From Saccharolobus shibatae B12 (GTDB taxonomy: Archaea > Thermoproteota > Thermoprotei_A > Sulfolobales > Sulfolobaceae), in assembly GCF_019175345.1 (NCBI RefSeq), contig NZ_CP077717.1, positions 2,815,036-2,879,035 of the forward strand: 64,000 nucleotides of DNA, given 5' to 3'. How positions within the stretch are numbered: the first letter of the stretch is position 1; every line of letters starts with the position of its first letter. The position numbers and the translations under genes are program-made. This document shows, piece by piece, positions 32,748 to 39,768 of the stretch. The notes beneath the pieces were generated by a model. It was given only the letters and a program-made list of their open reading frames with translations. It was not told the DNA's origin and searched no databases.

Positions 32748-33122
32748 CTATCTTCTAAATTTAAGTTTAATCCAGCTGAATATTGCAATTCCCAACATCA
32801 CTATACCTATTGTTAAGACTTCAGGCCATAAGTTAGCATACCATGGCGGTTGAACTGTGGTATTTATTACACTAAGAGTTCCTCCATTTATTGAAGGCAC
32901 GGATTGTGCTTGGTATAGAATTGTGGAAGGTAGAGAAGTTACACTTGCGTTCATAACACCGTTGGAAGATTTCACGACTTCATTTGTCTCGGGCGTTAGA
33001 ACTATTTCAATTACTTTTCCGTTATACAATACTTTCGTTAAATAAAATGACTGGTCTATTGACTTAAGCCAAATCCCCAAACCAGAGAAAATAGAACCTA
33101 CAACTGTAAACAGTTTTTTCAT
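32748..33122 (-). CDS. c124: SSV1 C124, membrane protein
   Basis: 124 residues: N-terminal hydrophobic helix (FTVVGSIFSGLGIWL), a polar middle, and a C-terminal helix (WPEVLTIGIVMLGIAIFSWI) with a basic tail KLKFRR. Likely exported or membrane-bound. A possible TATA (CTTTTTTTACC on the minus strand, 33144-33154) is 27 bases upstream. Unknown function. Confidence 0.85.
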   Translation of the reverse strand: MKKLFTVVGSIFSGLGIWLKSIDQSFYLTKVLYNGKVIEIVLTPETNEVVKSSNGVMNASVTSLPSTILYQAQSVPSINGGTLSVINTTVQPPWYANLWPEVLTIGIVMLGIAIFSWIKLKFRR

Positions 33123-33160
33123 ATAAGACAGATTTAAAAAGAGGTAAAAAAAGATTTTGC

Positions 33161-34036
33161 TTAATATAGCTGCGATGCAGTATAGTTTATTTGTGCACTT
33201 CCTCCTATTCTAGCCAAATCGGTATAGGTATAGGCAACGGCATTTGTGATAACCACACTACCGGATACCCATTTGAACCAATTGCTACTTGAAGTATATA
33301 TTGCAGTGTTTCCTTCTAATCCAAGTGTGGTAATATCGACGGATGTGGCCGGGTTTCCTTCTATTGTGAAACTTGAGATCGTATATGAGAAGTTCACCGA
33401 TGCATTCGGTAACATGTTACCTACTGGGTAGTAGTAATAGTTCCCGTTCGGGATTAGTGATCCGAGTATTAGAGCACCATATGGTACAAAGTTTACCGAA
33501 CTTACCGAAACTGAGTGAGAGAACCCGTTACTGTCAGAGAATTGCACACCAAACCCATTTCCGGTATATGATATAGTTATTGTTAGTTGTGTGCCCGCAA
33601 AACTGCTATACAGTGTGGTATAACTATAAAATACAGTTGAGCCGTAACTAACTACAAATCCTATTTCATTTGGATATGTATTCGGTGGGTTTGAGAATAG
33701 TTCAACATATGCTTCTAATGGGCTATTAAAAATGTTTATATTGCTAACCGGATATGGTGATAATCCTACTACGATAGAATAGGCATTATTGATTTGATAG
33801 TTATTTGGTAATGAACTAGGTAAGTTTATGGTTATTGAGATAAAGTTCGTTTCAACCCAATTATTGCTATTATTGAAACTGAATCCAAACCCTTCTGCGT
33901 TAAGGCTATAGTAGTTATAATAGTTATAATATATCGGTATCGGTGAACCGCCAGAATTCAATGCCATCGATGGTGTTATTAAAAACGATAGTAACGCTAG
34001 GGATAGGGTTAGTAGGGCTAGAAGGGACTTCCTCAT
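33161..34036 (-). CDS. a291: SSV1 A291, secreted or virion-surface protein
   Basis: 291 residues with a clear signal peptide (LLALLTLSLALLSFLITPSMA). The rest is Tyr-, Asn- and Ser-rich and beta-prone, with clusters such as YYNYYNYYSL, like the C792 ectodomain. It probably leaves the cell or sits on the virion surface. Preceded by a palindromic TATA box at the 27-base distance. Confidence 0.86.
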   Translation of the reverse strand: MRKSLLALLTLSLALLSFLITPSMALNSGGSPIPIYYNYYNYYSLNAEGFGFSFNNSNNWVETNFISITINLPSSLPNNYQINNAYSIVVGLSPYPVSNINIFNSPLEAYVELFSNPPNTYPNEIGFVVSYGSTVFYSYTTLYSSFAGTQLTITISYTGNGFGVQFSDSNGFSHSVSVSSVNFVPYGALILGSLIPNGNYYYYPVGNMLPNASVNFSYTISSFTIEGNPATSVDITTLGLEGNTAIYTSSSNWFKWVSGSVVITNAVAYTYTDLARIGGSAQINYTASQLY

Positions 34037-34058
34037 TGTAAGCGAAAAAGAAGGTAGA

Positions 34059-34068
34059 CTTTAAAAAG
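34059..34068 (-). promoter_or_regulatory. A291 promoter, TATA box
   Basis: CTTTTTAAAG on the minus strand, 27 bases before the A291 start; same box as at C792. Confidence 0.55.
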
Positions 34069-34071
34069 AGC

Positions 34072-34461
34072 CTAACTAACGCAGATATTATGCTTTTTGC
34101 AAACATGGTCTAGGGCTGAATCGGTTGAGGTAAACTCCTTTTTACACACCGGGCAAACCTTTGTGTGTTCAGTATAACGGATGTGTTGCTTTAGTGATAC
34201 GGAAGAGCTGAAGGGCATTAGACAAAGCGGGCAGACAAACTGTGAAATCGCTTTACTCGCGAGCAATCTGTAAAGATAACTGCTTTCATCCAACAGTTGC
34301 GGGTTATGAATAAGCGTTTTGACGATTGCCCTTATCAACCTCTTCTGTTCCGGCGTAAGTTGGTGGTAACGCTTTAACTCTTCCAGTGTGACATGAATAA
34401 AAATCCCCTTATGGTTACTCAGGTATTTTTTACTACCTGAGTCAACGTCTGACTCCGTCAT
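34072..34461 (-). CDS. b129: SSV1 B129, C2H2 zinc-finger regulator
   Basis: 129 residues. Two C2H2 fingers in the C-terminal half: CPLCLMPFSSSVSLKQH and CPVCKKEFTSTDSALDH, each with a second histidine a few residues on. N-terminal half helical and polar. Likely DNA-binding regulator; structurally studied fusellovirus protein. Overlaps the upstream 102-residue gene by 4 bases. Confidence 0.9.
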   Translation of the reverse strand: MTESDVDSGSKKYLSNHKGIFIHVTLEELKRYHQLTPEQKRLIRAIVKTLIHNPQLLDESSYLYRLLASKAISQFVCPLCLMPFSSSVSLKQHIRYTEHTKVCPVCKKEFTSTDSALDHVCKKHNICVS

Positions 34462-34766
34462 CCTCTAACGCCCCTCCTTTTGTACCTCCTAATCGTAAGG
34501 GTATTATTCAGCGTGACAAGGCATTCGACAACGTCTGTTACAGTCAATACGATCTCTGTCCATGTCTTGAATCTAACAACATAAATTAATATAAACATAC
34601 CAATGGTGATAAGGCCAAACTTAAACAACGCTAAACGATACGGTGATGAAATGAACAGACCCGCTATGGGATTCTTCTCTTCCGCACCCACTCTCAACCC
34701 TAAGACAGTTGTCCAATAATCGTTGAATTGAAAGCCGTAAAATAAGATGATATCAATTAGGTTCAT
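34458..34766 (-). CDS. SSV1 C102-type membrane protein (between A45 and B129)
   Basis: 102 residues, second SSV1 protein of this size and frame. Hydrophobic segments (IDIILFYGFQF, LALFKFGLITIGMFILIYVV) and an Arg-rich tail RRYKRRGVRG. Membrane protein of unknown role. Overlaps A45 by 4 bases. Confidence 0.82.
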   Translation of the reverse strand: MNLIDIILFYGFQFNDYWTTVLGLRVGAEEKNPIAGLFISSPYRLALFKFGLITIGMFILIYVVRFKTWTEIVLTVTDVVECLVTLNNTLTIRRYKRRGVRG

Positions 34767-34900
34767 TGTCCTCTCACCCTGAAGTAGATATAATAAAAGT
34801 CCAGTGTTAGTCTATCCTTGTGCTTATGCCCTACAAGCAAATGCTCAACCACTTCTCTTCTTTTATTAAATATACCACCACAACGTAGACATTGATACAT
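34763..34900 (-). CDS. a45: SSV1 A45, small zinc-finger protein
   Basis: 45 residues: MYQCLRCGGIFNKRREVVEH then LLVGH, i.e. CxxC...HxxxxH, a single C2H2 finger, followed by a short basic/aromatic tail. It follows A79 after 3 bases and overlaps the next gene by 4. Probably a DNA-binding or partner-binding mini-regulator. Confidence 0.85.
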   Translation of the reverse strand: MYQCLRCGGIFNKRREVVEHLLVGHKHKDRLTLDFYYIYFRVRGQ

Positions 34901-34903
34901 TAT

Positions 34904-35143
34904 TCACTCAACCTCTAATTTTCTCTTTATTGCTAACCTAACATTCTTAGGCAATCTGAAAGAAGAGAATAGGTAGCAGTATATGAGATGGTCAATATCA
35001 TACCTACTATAGAAATGTTGAGATAAATGCTTCCCCGTGAACCCGCATATGGGACATTTGACCAACACATGCTCCCTTCGAGTATGTTGTTTAAGCGCGA
35101 ACAATCTCAGCGTTTTGAACCCGCAGATGGGGCATCTAAACAT
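34904..35143 (-). CDS. a79: SSV1 A79, C2H2 zinc-finger protein
   Basis: 79 residues. Finger one is [19 protein letters not shown] plus TRREH; finger two is VKCPICGFTGKHLSQHFY. A basic tail (VRLAIKRKLEVE) follows. Likely transcription regulator in the T6 early transcript. Overlaps C80 by 8 bases. Confidence 0.88.
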   Translation of the reverse strand: MFRCPICGFKTLRLFALKQHTRREHVLVKCPICGFTGKHLSQHFYSRYDIDHLIYCYLFSSFRLPKNVRLAIKRKLEVE

Positions 35144-35378
35144 TTTCTACATACCTCGCTAACGCTATTCGAATAATTTCACTCTTGCTTTTCTTTTCTT
35201 TGATCGCAATTTGTTCTAGTTTTGCATTTAACGCCGGGGGTAGTTTAAAGGATATTACTTGCATTGTTTCCTCTAACGTTAATTCTATTGTACCGTCGTT
35301 GTTCTTTTTCGCTTCGATTTTTCTATAAGTTTTTGTGTAACATCTAGGTAATTTGATGTATTCAACCCTAGCCTTCAT
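35136..35378 (-). CDS. c80: SSV1 C80, ribbon-helix-helix regulator
   Basis: 80 residues. The C-terminal half is a CopG/MetJ-type ribbon-helix-helix: strand [12 protein letters not shown], helices [18 protein letters not shown] and [11 protein letters not shown]. Likely dimeric DNA-binding repressor or activator. Overlaps A132 by 4 bases. Confidence 0.88.
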
Positions 35379-35773
35379 TGCCCCTCAGCCTCATTAAAGA
35401 ATGTAATATCACCGCAGTATGAGCTTCTCAGTTTCTCACATAAGTCATCGTTCAAAGTAAGAGAAACTCTAATCAGACCCTCATTATATTTTAGCTGAAG
35501 CTGATCATTGAGCTGATCAATCGAAGCGGATACGAATACATGTTTAATGAAATTCAGCGGGATATCAACAGTATAATATATAAGATCCTCAGAATATACA
35601 GTAATGCTTAGAGTGTTATTTTCTTGTATAAACTCCTCAGCGTCTACTATTATTATACACTCCTCATAATAGTTTCTAATCATCTTGAAATGTCTATTTG
35701 ATCTTCCTGTATAATAGCGAAGTTTTTGAATTATGTCCTGAATCTGTTCCACGATTGTTTCCTCAGCCTTCAT
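35375..35773 (-). CDS. a132: SSV1 A132, early protein
   Basis: 132 residues, mixed helix and strand, with no motif I recognise. It lies second in the T6 transcript, downstream of A100, and the spacer before it is a copy of the same bases (TTCATTGCCCCTCAGCCTC) found at its own end, so the ends of A132 and the A100/A132 junction share 19-plus bases. Confidence 0.82.
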
Positions 35774-35788
35774 TGCCCCTCAGCCTCC

Positions 35789-36091
35789 TCAGAAGTCAAA
35801 AACACTTAGTATTTTCGCTATCGTCAGTAATGCTTCCTTCTGTATTGCTTTCTGAGCATCGTCAATCTCTACGCTCTGATATACTTCATACAACCTCTTC
35901 AGTTGTCTTAATTCATTCTCTAGCTTAATGTTATCCGCATAGATTTCCTTCTCTAATTTTTCATCTTCGTCTAGTTCAATTTTTATATGCAAATATGAAC
36001 CATACGGTTTCCTTCCTAAAGTTAACAAATAAAAAACTGAATTTTGTTTTTCTAATAACTCTTCTTCTTTTCGGGTTTGGGGTGAAACCAT
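35789..36091 (-). CDS. a100: SSV1 A100, early helical protein
   Basis: 100 residues. N-terminal [18 protein letters not shown], then strands [11 protein letters not shown] and HIKIELDED, then a long helix ([20 protein letters not shown]). First gene of the leftward T6 transcript, under F55-type operators. Function unknown. Confidence 0.85.
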
Positions 36092-36101
36092 TTTTTGAAC
36101 C

Positions 36102-36166
36102 CTCTATCTATACTCTATCTATATAAGTATTTAAACTTTACTCTATCTATACTCTATCTATATATC
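36102..36166 (-). promoter_or_regulatory. T6 promoter with two F55 operator blocks
   Basis: On the minus strand: operator block (36141-36166), then TATA box GTTTAAATAC (36127-36136), then a second operator block (36102-36125) at the start site. Each block has tandem copies of TATAGATAGAG. F55 is known to repress T6 by such sites, covering BRE/TATA and start site. Mirror image of T5. Confidence 0.85.
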
Positions 36167-36174
36167 GTGAATCA

Positions 36175-36208
36175 TTTAATATTATCATATTAATATAGTA
36201 TAGATAGC
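36175..36208 (+). promoter_or_regulatory. Tlys promoter of F55 with a single weak operator
   Basis: TATA-like TTTAATATT (36175-36183), then about 26 bases on AGTATAGATAG (36198-36208), one imperfect operator half directly before the F55 ATG. A single site suggests weaker self-binding than at T5/T6, in line with autoregulation of the lysogeny regulator. Confidence 0.7.
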
Positions 36209-36210
36209 GT

Positions 36211-36378
36211 ATGCCGAGGAAATCAGTCAAAAAAGAATATGTGACCGTTTCGATTCCAATCGAATTAGCAAAACAAATAGATGAACTAATAGCGTCAGGC
36301 AAGGGCGGATATATAAGCAGACAAGAGTTTGTTGCAGATGCAATCAGAAGACGCATTGAAGAACTTCTAAAATCTTAA
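36211..36378 (+). CDS. f55: SSV1 F55 lysogeny regulator, ribbon-helix-helix repressor
   Basis: 55 residues: MPRKSVKKEYVTVSIPIEL, helix AKQIDELIASG, then YISRQEFVADAIRRRIEELL. Classic ribbon-helix-helix with the strand VTVSIPI for major-groove contact. F55 keeps SSV1 in the carrier state by binding tandem repeats at T5, T6, Tind and its own Tlys promoter, and it is lost after UV. Its gene lies alone on the plus strand between A100 and B49. Confidence 0.93.
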   Translation: MPRKSVKKEYVTVSIPIELAKQIDELIASGKGGYISRQEFVADAIRRRIEELLKS

Positions 36379-36391
36379 ATGCCCTACTATA

Positions 36392-36552
36392 CTCTATCTC
36401 TCTCTATCTATATATCTATATATATATGGGGTAAGAGTATAACAAAAAAATAGTTTTTCTGAGTTTGTATAATGGTGAGTTGATTTTGTTAGTTTTTTGT
36501 TTATTCTTTTAGTTTTAGTTATGTATATATATAGATATAGAGATAGAGAGAA
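36392..36552. repeat. Large inverted repeat in the gap between F55 and B49
   Basis: Arms 36399-36426 and 36523-36550 are inverted copies of 28 bases with one mismatch, built from F55-like CTCTATCT and TATATA elements. Between them lie about 96 bases; 36460-36520 is strikingly T/G-rich on the plus strand. TTTTTCT at 36454 could terminate the F55 transcript. No gene here. Confidence 0.8.
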
Positions 36553-36561
36553 AAAAGTAGT

Positions 36562-36711
36562 TTAGAACAAATCATTTATTGCTTCTACGAAAGCTATTTT
36601 CTTCACTCTCTCTTCTAGCTCTACTATTATTCTTTTACAACTCTCGTAGTCCTTACACTCTCTATCTATATATTCAAGCAGTATTAGTAGCTCAGATTTT
36701 GCACATCCCAT
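36562..36711 (-). CDS. b49: SSV1 B49, UV-induced Tind protein
   Basis: 49 residues: MGCAKSELLILLEYIDREC, then KDYESCKRIIVELEERVKKI. Acidic/basic helical peptide with three cysteines. It is the coding region of the UV-inducible transcript Tind. Function unresolved; it may relieve F55 repression. The DNA for its first third contains an operator-like CTCTATCTATATAT. Confidence 0.88.
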   Translation of the reverse strand: MGCAKSELLILLEYIDRECKDYESCKRIIVELEERVKKIAFVEAINDLF

Positions 36712-36720
36712 ATTTTTTGT

Positions 36721-36815
36721 ATAAGATACATAAGATACACAGAGTCGACTAACTCTGTTTGTGTATATAGATATAGAGAGATAGAGTAAACTCTTGTCAG
36801 ACAGCAGTCAGACAG
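36721..36815 (-). promoter_or_regulatory. Tind UV-inducible promoter region
   Basis: Operator block at 36761-36790 (TATATAGATATAGAGAGATAG) with TATA-like CTATATACA on the minus strand; transcript should start near 36735 and read leftward through B49. Inside the leader is an inverted repeat CAGAGT-(6)-ACTCTG at 36741-36757. Upstream, GTCAGACAG is repeated at 36796 and 36807. Confidence 0.65.
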
Positions 36816-36848
36816 AATTTTGCCAGTTACCCAAACACTGTGTATATA

Positions 36849-36918
36849 GAGAGATAGATAGAGTATAGATAGAGTAAGACTTAAATACTAATTTATACAT
36901 AGAGTATAGATAGAGTGG
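36849..36918 (+). promoter_or_regulatory. T5 promoter with two F55 operator blocks
   Basis: Operator block 36849-36875, TATA box CTTAAATAC (36880-36888), second operator block AGAGTATAGATAGAG (36901-36915) at the expected start site. The arrangement is the mirror image of T6, about 750 bp away. Known F55 target; controls the early rightward transcript starting with F112. Confidence 0.85.
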
Positions 36919-36927
36919 GATGGGAAT

Positions 36928-37266
36928 ATGGCACAAACTCTAAATTCATACAAGATGGCGGAAATAATGTATAAAATTCTTGAAAAGAAAGGTGAATTAA
37001 CGTTAGAGGATATACTAGCTCAATTTGAGATTTCAGTCCCGAGTGCGTATAACATACAGAGAGCATTGAAAGCTATTTGCGAAAGACATCCAGACGAGTG
37101 TGAAGTACAATACAAAAACAGAAAGACAACGTTCAAATGGATTAAGCAAGAGCAGAAAGAAGAACAAAAACAAGAGCAAACACAAGACAATATAGCTAAG
37201 ATATTTGATGCCCAGCCCGCAAATTTTGAGCAAACGGATCAAGGATTTATAAAGGCAAAGCAGTGA
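36928..37266 (+). CDS. f112: SSV1 F112, winged-helix DNA-binding protein
   Basis: 112 residues. Winged helix in residues 1-75 (KGELTLEDILAQFEISVPSAYNIQRALKA region), then a Gln/Lys/Glu-rich disordered tail (EQKEEQKQEQTQDN). Its structure is known to be a winged helix. First gene of the early T5 transcript, so probably a switch-type regulator. Confidence 0.92.
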   Translation: MAQTLNSYKMAEIMYKILEKKGELTLEDILAQFEISVPSAYNIQRALKAICERHPDECEVQYKNRKTTFKWIKQEQKEEQKQEQTQDNIAKIFDAQPANFEQTDQGFIKAKQ

Positions 37267-37272
37267 ACTGAC

Positions 37273-37386
37273 ATGAAGTACAGTAATAACAATAAGAAGG
37301 GACATTCGGAATTTTATTTGATAAAGAAAAGAGAACTGAGACAAACAACGTTAGATGAGTTTGCTAAGGTGAAAAACAATGAGTAA
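37273..37386 (+). CDS. Possible unnamed 37-residue SSV1 ORF between F112 and D63
   Basis: ATG at 37273, [20 protein letters not shown], ending 8 bases inside D63. Preceded by GTGAACTGAC with no strong SD. Fills an otherwise empty 110-base spacer in an operon with no other gaps. It has no name in the SSV1 set I remember; coding status unproven. Confidence 0.4.
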
Positions 37387-37570
37387 AGAAGTCTTAGAGA
37401 AAGAATTATTTGAAATGCTTGATGAGGATGTCAGAGAGCTATTATCATTAATCCACGAGATTAAGATTGATAGAATAACGGGCAATATGGATAAGCAAAA
37501 GCTAGGCAAGGCATACTTCCAAGTTCAAAAGATAGAAGCGGAATTATATCAGCTCATTAAGGTGAGCTGA
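37379..37570 (+). CDS. d63: SSV1 D63, helical-hairpin adaptor protein
   Basis: 63 residues, almost wholly helical ([20 protein letters not shown] and [20 protein letters not shown]). Known structure is an antiparallel helical hairpin dimer like Rop, suggesting an adaptor. Follows the small ORF and precedes E96 with 1 base between. Confidence 0.92.
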
Positions 37571-37571
37571 A

Positions 37572-37862
37572 ATGATGGTGCAAGTTCCTATATTCGATCT
37601 GTTGAAGCTATTAGACGTATTAGGCATTGATAGTATAAGCTTTAGGGTACTGAACGAATATGATGAAGGCTTCATCAGAGTAGACTACTTAGAAGAGGCA
37701 CTACAAAAAGATGGTTGGAGCAAAGTCTATAACGAGTCCGAAGACCCGAATTATTGTTGTGGGAACTTTGACGTAGAATATGCTAATAATGGATACAAAA
37801 TTATACTTCGATGTGACGAAGACGGATACGTATTTCAAATAACAATAAACAAGGTGACCTAA
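37572..37862 (+). CDS. e96: SSV1 E96, early protein
   Basis: 96 residues, start ATGATG (either). Acidic mixed-fold protein, IFDLLKLLDVLGIDSISFRV then a CCGNFDVEYANNGYKIIL strand region. No motif recognised; the CC pair is unusual. Preceded by GGTGAGCTGA. E51 starts at its stop. Confidence 0.88.
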   Translation: MMVQVPIFDLLKLLDVLGIDSISFRVLNEYDEGFIRVDYLEEALQKDGWSKVYNESEDPNYCCGNFDVEYANNGYKIILRCDEDGYVFQITINKVT

Positions 37863-38018
37863 ATGATAGAGAAGAGGAAAGATAGGATAGTCAAAAGGCT
37901 TAACATTTCAATAAGTGAGGAAACATATGAGACTCTGCAGAGGCTTAAGGCAAAGACTGGAAAGACAATGGGACAGTTGATAGAGGAGGCAGTTAAGCTA
38001 TTAGAGGCTGAGGAGTGA
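37863..38018 (+). CDS. e51: SSV1 E51, ribbon-helix-helix protein
   Basis: 51 residues: DRIVKRLNISISEETYETLQ, then RLKAKTGKTMGQLIEEAVKL. CopG-type ribbon-helix-helix, with the strand VKRLNISIS. Likely dimeric DNA-binding regulator. Start ATG overlaps nothing; GGTGACCTAA precedes it. Three RHH proteins (F55, E51, C80) in one 15-kb virus indicates layered control. Confidence 0.9.
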   Translation: MIEKRKDRIVKRLNISISEETYETLQRLKAKTGKTMGQLIEEAVKLLEAEE

Positions 38019-38025
38019 GGAGGAT

Positions 38026-38307
38026 ATGAAAAGTACACCATTCTTCTACCCCGAAGCCATAGTATTGGCTTATCTATATGATAATGAAGGAATAGCAACA
38101 TATGACCTATACAAGAAAGTAAACGCAGAATTTCCCATGTCCACTGCCACCTTTTATGATGCAAAAAAGTTCCTAATACAAGAGGGCTTCGTGAAAGAGC
38201 GTCAAGAAAGAGGCGAAAAGAGGCTATACCTAACGGAAAAGGGGAAGCTATTTGCGATATCGCTGAAAACTGCGATAGAAACCTACAAACAAATCAAAAA
38301 GAGGTGA
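38026..38307 (+). CDS. f93: SSV1 F93, winged-helix regulator
   Basis: 93 residues, winged helix of MarR/SlyA type: EAIVLAYLYDNEGIATYDLY, KKVNAEFPMSTATFYDAKKF, then wing ERQERGEKRLYLT. Homodimer structure known. A strong GGAGGATATG SD precedes the ATG. Likely transcription regulator. Confidence 0.92.
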   Translation: MKSTPFFYPEAIVLAYLYDNEGIATYDLYKKVNAEFPMSTATFYDAKKFLIQEGFVKERQERGEKRLYLTEKGKLFAISLKTAIETYKQIKKR

Positions 38308-38312
38308 ACTAG

Positions 38313-38849
38313 ATGGATCAAAGAAGAGTTGAAGATATTGCCCAAATCGGTGCGTATTCCTTACCATACGATATTGTAAATATTGTTTATGGTGCTATAG
38401 TTATCTATAGAGCTTCTCAAGAAGGAAAAGACCCTTTAGCGTATGCTAGCAATAAACAAGGATTTAAGGAAGCTGTTAAGAAGTTAATAAAATTAGGAGT
38501 AATTGAAAAGACAACTCCTTACTCTCTGAAGAAAGAATATGAAGAGCAAGTAGAAAAGTTTGATGAAATTATTAATTATGAAGATTATGAGAGAGCAAGA
38601 TATGAGCTTTATAAACTTTCAGAAAAGGCGGATAATCTGTTCACATCCTCCTTAGTACTTTATGCCTCTGTCTTCCTTTCATTATCAGAACTAAAGCCAG
38701 AAATACTAAAGATCATCAACGAGTATATTGACCAACAAACTAAGGTGGATTATGGTAAATGGATTGTAATAGGAATTGCTACTGCAAGTGTGTTATTTGC
38801 AATAGCATCAGTACTGATTCACATACTAGCCCACGTTTCAATATGGTGA
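38313..38849 (+). CDS. e178: SSV1 E178, protein of unknown function with C-terminal membrane helix
   Basis: 178 residues. Mostly helical (KLIKLGVIEKTTPYSLKKEY; a winged-helix-like N-terminus is possible), ending with one hydrophobic helix (WIVIGIATASVLFAIASVLI). A GTGA overlap at the stop couples it to D244. Confidence 0.86.
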   Translation: MDQRRVEDIAQIGAYSLPYDIVNIVYGAIVIYRASQEGKDPLAYASNKQGFKEAVKKLIKLGVIEKTTPYSLKKEYEEQVEKFDEIINYEDYERARYELYKLSEKADNLFTSSLVLYASVFLSLSELKPEILKIINEYIDQQTKVDYGKWIVIGIATASVLFAIASVLIHILAHVSIW

Positions 38850-38854
38850 GTGAG

Positions 38855-39493
38855 ATGGCTGAAACTAATTTTAAGCTAAAGTATTGGGGTAATCAAGCTG
38901 AGGATTATATCCTCCCTTCAACTTATTTAGGGCGAGAATACCTAGTTTTTGGAAAGCTCTTAATCTCTTTATCAAAGTGGCGGGCTAAGGGTTTGTTAGA
39001 CTTTGATGTTTATATCCGCCCAACTGGCGTGGGGACTTTAACTAATGTAATAAATGAGCAATACTATAGCGGTCTGCAAGATAAATACGATTTGACTTTA
39101 TACGTTAAGGCTAAGACAGAATATTATCCTTTAATTTGGATAGATATTACGGGAAGTTCATGGACTGAAGAACAGAGCAAAGAAAGATACGGCGAAAGCG
39201 TTTACGCAATATTAAGCACTAAAGTAGAAGTTGCAAAGCAGAATGAGGTTATGGGGAGGGTTTGGTTTATACACTATTCAGATGCTGAGGACAAGTTAAA
39301 ATGTATCTCAGCACTGCAAATACTCAACTTAGAAAAGCAAGGAAAGATTAAGAAGGACAAATTTGAGAGAGATGCAGTAAGCTACTATTACTTAATCCCA
39401 TTACAATACTGGAAGAACCTAACAGACTTACGGGTTAGTCTGAAGGGGTTCTATCAGAGCTTTAAGGAGTATTTAGCGAGGGGCGGAAAATGA
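38855..39493 (+). CDS. d244: SSV1 D244, PD-(D/E)XK nuclease-like protein
   Basis: The name comes from a 244-codon frame opening at 38759, but an ATG at 38855 with GGTGAG directly upstream gives 212 residues, the length of its counterpart D212 in another fusellovirus. That protein has a PD-(D/E)XK nuclease-like fold. Visible candidates for the active site are DFDVYI, YDLTLYVKAKTEYYPLIWID and an E in the helix after it. Possible role in viral DNA processing. Overlaps F92 by 4 bases. Confidence 0.85.
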   Translation: MAETNFKLKYWGNQAEDYILPSTYLGREYLVFGKLLISLSKWRAKGLLDFDVYIRPTGVGTLTNVINEQYYSGLQDKYDLTLYVKAKTEYYPLIWIDITGSSWTEEQSKERYGESVYAILSTKVEVAKQNEVMGRVWFIHYSDAEDKLKCISALQILNLEKQGKIKKDKFERDAVSYYYLIPLQYWKNLTDLRVSLKGFYQSFKEYLARGGK

Positions 39494-39768
39494 TATTCAA
39501 CTCAGAGGAGTTAATAATTATTTCTGATTTAGGAATTGTTTGGGTAGTAAGCATAATTATAAATGACGCAAAGGGGAAATTGGAAAAGAAATTGGAAGAA
39601 CGACTAAAGGAATTAGAGAAACTAGAGGAGTTGGAAAAGGAGCTTGAAAAAATCGAAAACGAACTCAGGTTAATGAGAGGAGTTCCCCTTGACCTGACAG
39701 ACATAAAGGGGAAGCTAGATGAGCTGAAGGCAGAGATAGCATGGCTAGAATACAAGGTGGACAAATGA
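39490..39768 (+). CDS. f92: SSV1 F92, membrane-anchored coiled-coil protein
   Basis: 92 residues: N-terminal hydrophobic stretch (LIIISDLGIVWVVSIIIN), then a long charged coiled coil (KKLEERLKELEKLEELEKEL). Looks like a membrane-tethered spacer or adaptor. Overlaps D244 by 4 bases and E54 by 28. Confidence 0.87.
   Translation: MIFNSEELIIISDLGIVWVVSIIINDAKGKLEKKLEERLKELEKLEELEKELEKIENELRLMRGVPLDLTDIKGKLDELKAEIAWLEYKVDK

Noticed and set aside
36102..36920. Repeats in the SSV1 control region as a CRISPR array
   Set aside because: Units are 10-12 bases, A/T-rich, tandem without unique spacers of even length, and coincide with promoters; they fit F55 operators.
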